Source: Chamaea fasciata (Eukaryota; Chordata; Aves; Passeriformes; Sylviidae). From it: DNA of 64,000 nucleotides. How positions within the stretch are numbered: the first letter of the stretch is position 1; each line of letters begins with the position of its first letter. The notes below the pieces were generated by a model, which saw only the letters and a list, made by a program, of their open reading frames with translations, searched no databases and had not been told where the DNA came from. The translations under genes were made by a program, and so were the position numbers. Of this stretch, positions 1 through 6,521 are shown piece after piece. Location: positions 1 to 64,000 of the forward strand of contig JARCOQ010000080.1 in NCBI GenBank assembly GCA_029207755.1, read 5' to 3'.

Positions 1-3000
1 CAGAGAAGTTGTGTGTGTGTGTGGTCGGGAAACAGGATGTTCTGCCCAGGCTGGCAGAGACATCTCTATGTATGTTCATTGTTGAAACCAGAAATAATGA
101 TAACACTTAAATGACAGGTACTCGTGGGTGATAAAAATGAATGGTTTGGTTAAATGGGGGAGATGACAGCCGTTAGGCCGAATAACTGGGCCATTTAGTG
201 AGCTGTGCTAATCACAGACCAGGTGTATTATTACTCAGTGCACTTTTTGTGAGCGGGGGCATTCTTGGGTTACAAGGCACTTTCTGACCAAAGCTTCAAA
301 ATTTATTGTGACTATTCGGTGTGACTCTTTGCGGACAAAACCCGAATGATGATAAATTCATAGGAAAAGTAGAATTTAGTTGCAGCAGAGGGGCATTTGA
401 TACTAATACTGGTGACTATCCCACTTGAATGGTCCATTCAGTGTGAAAGGATTTTGAAAAAGAAGAGGAAGAGTATCCAGCAGAGGTGAGGAAATAGTGC
501 AGAAATGGGGGAAATGTGCTCTACTGAGAGCACCTCTACAACAGTGACAAGGTAGGAGTCTGGTTTCGCTTTATTTTGGTGTTGTTGTCTTCCCCAAAGT
601 TTGTGGATAAAATTCAAGGGAATGCATGATGTACTTTCTTTTACATCCTATGTATTGAGATAAGATGGAAATCCAGTGTACAAATGGAACTGCACTTTGG
701 AGAGGCTGGAAATGTTGGGCTAAATTGGAGCCTGTATTTGTCATTAACTTTCAGCTGTGAGAAACAACACTTGTGGTAGAGATGCAGTAAATGGTTTTCA
801 GGTAAATGTGGCTATTATTTAGGGAAATTGTAAAATATTGATATGCATGTCGTTTGGATTGAAATTGGAAAGAAATGGTTTATGAAGTAGATCAGATCTT
901 GGGAGGAAATGCAGATGATTCTCTTAGCTAAATCAGAGAGGGTTGGCAGCAGAATGAAGTGGATGGGATTTTGGTTGAATTTTTATCACTGGTAGCAATG
1001 GCAGCCTGTGTCTGTGGTACTGCTAATAGGGGTAATCCTATTGCTGGGTTCTGCATCTGTTTCCCAGGAGAAAGCAGTGGTGGGAATGTTTGGGTGCCAG
1101 GCTTTTGCCATGCTCATAACGGGTTGACGTCCATGGAGTGTTGGGGGCGCCAGGCGGTTGCTGTGGCCCCAGTGGGCTCCTGGAGTGTTTGGGGTGAGTG
1201 TGCAGTGCTGGGCACGGCCCTGGGCAGAGCAGCCTTGTGCCTGAGGGCAGGGGAAGGCCTCAGGAGGCTCTGGAGGATCAGCTGTGCCAGGGAAGCCCTC
1301 CTGCCAGCAGGGAAGCCCTCCTGCCAGCAGGCCTGTGGTGGTGGGCTGAGTTACTTGCACCCTGTGACCCAACCAGAATGCTCAACTTTTAACTTGCTGT
1401 CAGGCCTTCAAACAAGATTTCCCTTCTTTCTAGATGACGCTGAAATATTGTCCAAATGCTGTAAGCTGTGTCTGTGTTAGAATATCCTCCTTTCCTCATT
1501 GTTTGACCCATGTTATTTTTAGTGCAATAGCATTGTATCTGTCCAAAAGAGTGTTCTAGAAAGAAGTTGCTGTCATGGTGCAATGTAGTTTCTAAATGAC
1601 ATTGCAGGTATTTGAGACATGTTCTAGTACTAATGACAGCTTTTTTTCCTGCAATGATTTCTGTAGGGTTCTTGTAGGTGGAAATGAGTGTTCTTTCAGC
1701 TTGAATGAAATGTTCTCGAAAGATGGTGTTGGGCCTAGACAGGCTTGACTTGTGTCATGAGGTCATTCAGGGCTCAGATGCACTGCAAGTGATTGCATTT
1801 GTCATTTTCCACTTAATTTCTGAGCCACAGAATAGGCTGGTTTAAAGAGCTTTAAGCAACAAATGTTGAAGAGACTTACAGATTTATTTTGCCTTATGTC
1901 TGTGATTGCGTGCAATGATCAGGTTCTGTTCCTTAACCCCCAGGAGAAATGCCATGTCTGTAAATGCACGGTGAGATCAGGCCAGACTTGCTGTGGACAG
2001 GGCTCTGCAAGTTGTCCTTGTGGTCTGAATCTGAGTTTTAATTGTGTTCTGGACAGAAGGGCCGTCGATTGCTGCGCCGTGTTTTGGATGCGTGCAAAGC
2101 AGCAGGGAAGTTGGAGCTTGAGCAGGAGGATGCTGAGGTGGTTTTGTCGGAGCACCGGGGGCTCAGTGGGAGGTGTGTGAGACGTGAGGCAATTTGCAGG
2201 CAGCCTTTGGGGTGCTGGCTGTGCCGCTGCCGTCGGTGGTGCAGGAGCAGCCATGGGGTGTCAGCATTGCCCCACGTTCCTGCTGCGTGTCCCCGAGGCC
2301 GCTGTTACTGTCCTGGCACACTGTGCTGGCATTTCCAGAGTGCCAGCAAGGGTGCTGGGCTTGCTGCAAAGTCCTGTGCTTGCCGTGTGCATGTAGATGA
2401 TGTTTTCAAATGAATTTTAGCTCGAAAAAGGGAATTTTCAAAACGGGAATGAGGGACAGAGTAGAAAATGGAGATTTTCTGGAAATGTTTTTGCTAATGT
2501 AGCTCCAACTCCCTGTGTGGGATAACCCTGTTGTAGACTGCAGCTTTTTGGATCCTTTCAGAGACGCCTGTCTGGGTGATGTTGTCATTCCAGGGCTGGT
2601 GCTCTGGGACGTGAGATGTGTCCTTTGTGTCATTGTTATAGCTTTTCCCAACCACAGCTGGAGTGTTGGGAGTGTTCACTCTCTCTGTTTCCCTGGGTTT
2701 GGGATCTTGGGGCCTGTGCTGTCCCTCTGGAAGAAACCTGTTATAATCCCTCTATGAAATTGAGATAGGAAGGTACATAAGAGTTAAAATCTCTTTTAAG
2801 AGTGGTGTATTACAAGTGCAAGATTTTGTTTGAGGAAAACATTCCCTAAACCTAAAAGAATAACTAAAGAAGGAGATATTTTAAAAAGGAATTGAAACTA
2901 TTAATCAATCTTAAGAATGGAATGGATGATTTGATCTGAGGTTCACATCTTACAGACTGCTTGTCATGTGGCTCCAGAGGGTTTTGTGTTTTGGTTGTGT

Positions 3001-3267
3001 TTTTCTTTGAATAATCTGGTTCAAGCATAATTGCAACTAGAAAATCAAATGCTTTTCAATTGGTCCTGATGCCATGTCAGTGGTGTTTGGTTTAGAAGCT
3101 CTCTGTAGCACTGCTCTTTATCAGCTGATGAATTGCAGAAATAGGAGCAGTATTTCATGTTGCTAAGAGAAAGCATTTTAATAGCGCTGTGGATGCGGGG
3201 GTAAATTGCAATAATTGAAGATTAAAAAACTATTCTCCAAGTGTTCCTAGAGCTTAAATAGAGAGCT
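1..3267 (+). repeat. Unit copy 1
   Basis: This is the longest unit (3,267 bp). The excess comes mostly from one-base insertions in its first ~600 bases that no other copy carries. Later it has private changes: GGTGAGTG instead of GGTCAGTG near 1196, one extra G near 1345, and T instead of G as the last base of segment B (1460). Otherwise it carries GGTTAAATGG, GTGGACAG and the GCAGC/GTC/GGAC combination. Segments: A 755-801, B 1434-1460, C 1944-1970, D 2057-2172, E from 2562. Confidence 0.95.
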
Positions 3268-3277
3268 CAGAGAAGTT

Positions 3278-3291
3278 GTGTGTGTGTGTGT
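3278..3291 (+). repeat. (GT)7 microsatellite at the unit head
   Basis: Seven GT dinucleotides followed by GGGG, present at the start of every unit. Copy 1 reads (GT)6-GG-TC-GGG, and copies 12 and 13 have eight GTs. All other copies show seven, which is unusually uniform for a dinucleotide run and argues for rapid homogenisation or consensus smoothing in assembly. Confidence 0.9.
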
Positions 3292-4010
3292 GGGGAAACA
3301 GGATGTTCTGCCCAGGCTGGCAGAGCATCTCTATATATGTTCATTGTTGAACCAGAAATAATGATAACACTTAAATGACAGGTACTGTGGGTGATAAAAA
3401 TGAATGGTTTGGTTAAATGGGGGAGATGACAGCGTTAGGCAGAATAACTGGGCCATTTAGTGAGCTGTGCTAATACAGACCGGTGTATTATTACTCAGTG
3501 CACTTTTTGTGAGCGGGGGCATTCTTGGGTTACAAGGCTCTTTCTGACCAAAGCTTCAAAATTTATTGTGACTATTCGGTGTGACTCTTTGCGGACAAAA
3601 CCCGAATGATGATAAATTCATAGGAAAAGTAGAATTTAGTTGCAGCAGAGGGGCATTTGATACTAATACTGGTGATATCCCACTTGAATGGTCCATTCAG
3701 TGTGAAAGGATTTTGAAAAGAAGAGGAAGAGTATCAAGCAGAGGGAGGAAATAGTGCAGAAATGGGGGAAATGTGCTCTACTGAGAGCACCTCTACAACA
3801 GTGACAAGGTAGGAGTCTGGATTTGCTTTATTTTGGTGTTGTTGTCTTCCCCAAGTTTGTGGATAAAATTCAAGGGAATGCATGATGTACTTTCTTTTAC
3901 ATCCTATGTATTGAGATAAGATGGAAATCCAGTGTACAAATGGAACTGCACTTTGGAGAGGCTGGAAATGTTGGGCTAAATTGGAGCCTGTATTTGTCAT
4001 TAACTTTCAG
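3292..4010. other. AT-rich part of the unit, nothing recognised
   Basis: This 719-bp stretch between the GT run and segment A contains no RNA gene, transposon end or convincing coding frame that I recognise. The largest frame is an 88-codon minus-strand one that lacks splice support. The stretch holds most of the head markers that separate the two monomer versions (GGTTAAATGG/GGTAAATGG, GAGCTGTG/GAGGTGTG, TTGCAGC/TTGTAGC, TTCAAGGG/TTCTAGGG). Confidence 0.6.
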
Positions 4011-4057
4011 CTGTGAGAAACAACACTTGTGGTAGAGATGCAGTAAATGGTTTTCAG
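4011..4057 (+). other. Candidate exon A (copy 2)
   Basis: A 47-nt segment with a TTAACTTTCAG acceptor-like end before it and CAG|GTAAAT, a good donor match, after it. One frame is open (15 codons after two leading bases, one Cys). That frame ends in phase 0 and would continue into segment B. The segment looked identical in every copy compared. In other copies it starts 204 bp before the GTGG-ATGGG site that follows the GCAGCAGAATGAA motif (755 in copy 1). Alternatively it could be a 5' UTR exon or mere chance; there is no protein match to decide. Confidence 0.25.
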
Positions 4058-4395
4058 GTAAATGTGGCTATTATTTAGGGAAATTGTAAAATATTGATAT
4101 GCATGTCGTTTGGATTGAAATTGGAAAGAAATGGTTTATGAAGTAGATCAGATCTTGGGAGGAAATGCAGATGATTCTCTTAGCTAAATCAGAGAGGGTT
4201 GGCAGCAGAATGAAGTGGATGGGATTTTGGTTGAATTTTTATCACTGGTAGCAATGGCAGCCTGTGTCTGTGGTACTGCTAATAGGGGTAATCCTATTGC
4301 TGGGTTCTGCATCTGTTTCCCAGGAGAAAGCAGTGGTGGGAATGTTTGGGTGCCAGGCTTTTGCCATGCTCATAACGGGTTGACGTCCATGGAGT

Positions 4396-4410
4396 GTTGG
4401 GGGCGCCAGG
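4396..4410 (+). promoter_or_regulatory. GGGGGCGCC element, weak CTCF-like half-site
   Basis: The run TTGGGGGCGCCAGG resembles the GGGGGCGC half of the vertebrate CTCF consensus. The other half (CCACCAG) is not matched. The element appears unchanged in every unit. CTCF binding at each unit is known for the DXZ4 macrosatellite, which is why it is listed, but the match is partial and could be chance in a GC-rich stretch. Confidence 0.2.
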
Positions 4411-4545
4411 CGGTTGCTGTGGCCCCAGTGGGCTCCTGGAGTGTTTGGGGTCAGTGTGCAGTGCTGGGCACGGCCCTGGGCAGAGCAGCCTTGTGCCTGA
4501 GGGCAGGGGAAGGCCTCAGGAGGCTCTGGAGGATCAGCTGTGCCA

Positions 4546-4585
4546 GGGAAGCCCTCCTGCCAGCAGGGAAGCCCTCCTGCCAGCA
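4546..4585 (+). repeat. 20-bp tandem duplication within the unit
   Basis: Two adjacent perfect copies of a 20-bp GC-rich word (starts GGGAAGCC, ends GCCAGCA), followed by two more matching bases. All 20 units have exactly two copies, so the duplication predates amplification of this array and has not changed since. Confidence 0.95.
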
Positions 4586-4688
4586 GGCCTGTGGTGGTGG
4601 CTGAGTTACTTGCACCCTGTGACCCAACCAGAATGCTCAACTTTTAACTTGCTGTCAGGCCTTCAAACAAGATTTCCCTTCTTTCTAG

Positions 4689-4715
4689 ATGACGCTGAAA
4701 TATTGTCCAAATGCG
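4689..4715 (+). other. Candidate exon B, may hold the start codon (copy 2)
   Basis: A 27-nt segment between a strong acceptor (TTTCCCTTCTTTCTAG) and a strong donor (GCG|GTAAGC), the best splice pair in the unit. It begins with ATG directly after the acceptor. Only the phase-0 frame (M-T-L-K-Y-C-P-N-A) can continue into segment C without an immediate stop. Variants: the second codon is ACG in copies 1-14 and ATG in copies 15-20. In copy 1 the last base is T, which would weaken the donor. Starts in other copies are given under each unit. The role is unknown, and microexons this short need transcript support. Confidence 0.35.
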
Positions 4716-5197
4716 GTAAGCTGTGTCTGTGTTAGAATATCCTCCTTTCCTCATTGTTTGACCCATGTTATTTTTAGTGCAATAGCATTGTATCTGTCCA
4801 AAAGAGTGTTCTAGAAAGAAGTTGCTGTCATGGTGCAATGTAGTTTCTAAATGACATTGCAGGTATTTGAGACATATTCTAGTACTAATGACAGCTTTTT
4901 TCATGAAATGATTTCTGTAGGGTTCTTGTAGGTGGAAATGAGTGTTCTTTCAGCTTGAATGAAATGTTCTCGAAAGATGGTGTTGGGCCTAGACAGGCTT
5001 GACTTGTGTCATGAGGTCATTCAGGGCTCAGATGCACTGCAAGTGATTGCATTTGTCATTTTCCACTTAATTTCTGAGCCACAGAATAGGCTGGTTTAAA
5101 GAGCTTTAAGCAACAAATGTTGAAGAGACTTACAGATTTATTTTGCCTTATGTCTGTGATTGCGTGCAATGATCAGGTTCTGTTCCTTAACCCCCAG
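4716..5197. other. Unit segment between candidate exons B and C
   Basis: 482 bp, AT-rich, ending in a pyrimidine tract and CCCCCAG. Nothing recognised. It contains small variable sites (CATGAAATG / CCTGCAATG / CCTGAAATG near 4902, and AGTGATTGC / AGTGTTTGC near 5045) that help define copy groups. Confidence 0.5.
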
Positions 5198-5224
5198 GAG
5201 AAATGCCATGTCTGTAAATGCACG
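5198..5224 (+). other. Candidate exon C, cysteine-rich (copy 2)
   Basis: A second 27-nt segment, with CCTTAACCCCCAG before and ACG|GTGAGA after. In phase 0 it reads E-K-C-H-V-C-K-C-T. Joined to B this gives a C-x5-C-x2-C-x-C spacing, which could bind metal or form disulfides, though I do not recognise the family. The 27 bases appear invariant in all 20 copies, while the preceding bases vary (GTTCTGTTCC or GTTCTGGTCC). Confidence 0.35.
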
Positions 5225-5310
5225 GTGAGATCAGGCCAGACTTGCTGTGGACAGGGCTCTGCAAGTTGTCCTTGTGGTCTGAATCTGAGTTTTAATTGTG
5301 TTCTGGACAG

Positions 5311-5426
5311 AAGGGCCGTCGATTGCTGCGCCGTGTTTTGGATGCGTGCAAAGCAGCAGGGAAGTTGGAGCTTGAGCAGGAGGACGCTGAGGTGGTTTTG
5401 TCGGAGCACCGGGGGCTCAGTGGGAG
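5311..5426 (+). other. Candidate exon D, charged helical segment (copy 2)
   Basis: A 116-nt segment preceded by TTCTGGACAG and followed by GAG|GTGTGT. The 86-nt interval after segment C would be a short but acceptable intron. The phase-0 frame encodes 38 codons rich in Arg, Lys, Glu and Leu (starts K-G-R-R-L-L-R-R-V-L, later E-L-E-Q-E-D-A-E). It looks like an amphipathic helix and ends in phase 2. Only two variable sites were seen across copies (GAT/GAC and GCG/GCA); both are silent in this frame and change amino acids in the other open + frame. Copies 14-19 have GTGTGC at the donor. The same frame runs on past the donor in all copies but meets a TAG near +190 in many of them, so a read-through protein is not conserved. 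Confidence 0.35.
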
Positions 5427-5570
5427 GTGTGTGAGACGTGAGGCAATTTGCAGGCAGCCTTTGGGGTGCTGGCTGTGCCGCTGCCGTCGGTGGTGCAGGA
5501 GCAGCCATGGGGTGTCAGCATTGCCCCACGTTCCCGCTGCGTGTCCCCGAGGCCGCTGCCACTGTCCTGG
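5311..5570. promoter_or_regulatory. CpG-rich patch of the unit
   Basis: I count 17 CpG dinucleotides in these 260 bases, far denser than in the AT-rich remainder of the unit. Several copy-to-copy differences here are CpG-to-TpG or CpA changes (GCGTGC to GCATGC, CGCTGCG to CGCTGTG, CCGTCGG to CCATCGG). A patch this CpG-rich recurring every 3.25 kb could be a small CpG island or a methylation-sensitive element. It could equally reflect coding or GC-biased conversion. Confidence 0.4.
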
Positions 5571-5815
5571 CACACTGTGCTGGCATTTCCAGAGTGCCAG
5601 CAAGGGTGCTGGGCTTGCTGCAAAGTCCTGTGCTTGCCGTGTGCATGTAGATGATGTTTTCAAATGAATTTTAGCTCAAAAAAGGGAATTTTCAAAACGG
5701 GAATGAGGGACAGAGTAGAAAATGGAGATTTTCTGGAAATGTTTTTGCTAATGTAGCTCCAACTCCCTGTGTGGGATAACCCTGTTGTAGACTGCACCTT
5801 TTTGGATCCTTTCAG
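5427..5815. other. Unit segment between candidate exons D and E
   Basis: 389 bp. The first half is GC-rich and contains overlapping open frames on both strands, none with recognisable domains; the second half is AT-rich. It ends in a pyrimidine-rich TTTTTGGATCCTTTCAG that would serve as an acceptor. Confidence 0.45.
5578..5602. repeat. Short inverted repeat (8-bp arms, 9-nt loop)
   Basis: TGCTGGCA and TGCCAGCA flank the nine bases TTTCCAGAG and form a perfect 8-bp stem. Present in all units that reach this point (for example 2324-2348 in copy 1). It is too short for a confident structural RNA call, and there is no T-run or other terminator-like sequence. Confidence 0.5.
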
Positions 5816-6011
5816 AGACGCCTGTCTGGGTGATGTTGCCATTCCAGGGCTGGTGCTCTGGGATGTGAGATGTGTCCTTTGTGTCATTGTTATAGCTTTT
5901 CCCAACCACAGCTGGAGTGTTGGGAGTGTTCACTCTCTCTGTTTCCCTGGGTTTGGGATCTTGGGGCCTGTGCTGTCCCTCTGGAAGAAACCTGTTATAA
6001 TCCCTCTATGA
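5816..6011 (+). other. Candidate terminal exon E with stop codon (copy 2)
   Basis: After the acceptor, one base completes the Arg codon left open by segment D. The frame then stays open for 64 codons to a TGA at 6009-6011. The peptide has a hydrophobic stretch at about its residues 7-27 (V-I-P-G-L-V-L-W near its start, then V-L-C-V-I-V-I-A-F) that could cross a membrane, followed by a Gly/Ser/Pro-containing tail. All 19 complete copies keep the frame open. Three variable sites were seen: GCC/GTC (Ala/Val), GAC/GAT (silent) and ATA/ACA (Ile/Thr), which gives no sign of purifying selection. An alternative donor GGGA(C/T)|GTGAGA at about 5863 could end the exon earlier. Confidence 0.25.
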
Positions 6012-6521
6012 AATTGAGATAGGAAGGTACATAAGAGTTAAAATCTCTTTTAAGAGTGGTGTATTACAAGTGCAAGATTTTGTTTGAGGAAAACATTCCC
6101 TAAACCTAAAAGAATAACTAAAGAAGGAGATATTTTAAAAAGGAATTGAAACTATTAATCAATCTTAAGAATGGAATGGATGATTTGATCTGAGGTTCAC
6201 ATCTTACAGACTGCTTGTCATGTGGCTCCAGAGGGTTTTGTGTTTTGGTTGTTTTTTTCTTTGAATAATCTGGTTCAAGCATAATTGCAACTAGAAAATC
6301 AAATGCTTTTCAATTGGTCCTGATGCCATGTCAGTGGTGTTTGGTTTAGAAGCTCTCTGTAGCACTGCCCTTTATCAGCTGATGAATTGCAGAAATAGGA
6401 GCAGTATTTCATGTTGCTAAGAGAAAGCATTTTAATAGTGCTGTGGATACGGGGGTAAATTGCAATAATTGAAGATTAAAAAACTATTCTCCAAGTGTTC
6501 CTAGAGCTTAAATAGAGAGCT
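6012..6521. other. AT-rich unit tail, possible 3' UTR
   Basis: 510 bp between the segment E stop and the next unit. No coding frame, RNA gene or transposon recognised. Contains the tail markers GTGTTTTTC/GTTTTTTTC and GCGCTGTGGATGC/GTGCTGTGGATAC. About 270 bp just upstream of and inside its 5' part (from AACCACAGCTGG to CTTAAGAAT) is nearly invariant across copies. Confidence 0.5.
6475..6480 (+). promoter_or_regulatory. ATTAAA, possible polyadenylation signal
   Basis: ATTAAA is the commonest variant of the AATAAA signal. It lies 464 nt after the TGA of segment E. A GT-rich run follows about 50 nt later at the head of the next unit, rather far for the usual downstream element. Present in every complete unit. 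The hexamer is frequent by chance in AT-rich DNA, so this counts only as part of the gene hypothesis. Confidence 0.2.

Larger units (their letters stand above)
4058..4688. other. Unit segment between candidate exons A and B
   Basis: This 631-bp stretch would be an intron if A and B are exons. It contains the two-state patch, the GGGGGCGCC element and the 20-bp tandem duplication. A strong acceptor-like CTGTTTCCCAG lies at 4314-4324, but the frame after it stops without a matching donor. The GC-rich overlapping open frames here (129-132 codons on both strands) have biased Pro/Ala/Gly/Cys composition and no recognisable domain, so I do not call them genes. Confidence 0.5.
3268..6521 (+). repeat. 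Unit copy 2 (reference unit for this annotation)
   Basis: A clean 3,254-bp unit, used here for the internal landmarks. It is the first half of dimer 1: GGTTAAATGG head, GTGGACAG before segment D, GCACC/GCC/GGAT in the E region, and a GTTTTTTTC tail. It has the F state of the two-state patch (CTTTTGCCATGC). Confidence 0.97.

Noticed and set aside
3278..3295. GT/G-rich run read as telomeric repeat
   Set aside because: It is a plain (GT)7 followed by four Gs, not TTAGGG or another telomere word, and occurs once per unit.
4314..4400. Strong acceptor-like CTGTTTCCCAG followed by an open stretch
   Set aside because: No consensus donor follows before an in-frame TGA about 60 bases later, and the region is the most variable of the unit, including the two-state patch.
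4215..4604. 129-codon open frame on the + strand, repeated in every unit
   Set aside because: Composition is that of GC-rich noise (Gly, Ala, Cys, Trp scattered), with no domain, and the frame overlaps a minus-strand frame of similar length. It stays open in all copies only because the copies are almost identical. In copy 1 an extra base changes its end.
4242..4640. 132-codon open frame on the minus strand (Pro/Gly/Ala/Thr-rich)
   Set aside because: Low-complexity shadow of the GC-rich patch, with no recognisable motif and no splice signals on that strand that I could fit to it. It is disrupted in copy 1.
5173..5663. Minus-strand open frames of 111 and 123 codons across the CpG-rich patch
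   Set aside because: Lack of stops is expected in a CpG-rich stretch. Variants across copies change amino acids freely, and the two frames overlap each other and the + strand candidate D.
5296..5667. Unspliced 123-codon + strand frame running through segment D
   Set aside because: In about half or more of the copies a TAG cuts it about 65 codons in, and its 3' part is a poor Cys/Arg/Trp-rich composition. The segment makes more sense ending at the GTGTGT donor.
6046..6057. CTCTTTTAAGAG imperfect palindrome as a regulatory site
   Set aside because: Five-base arms around TT in AT-rich DNA are expected by chance, and no other signal lies nearby.
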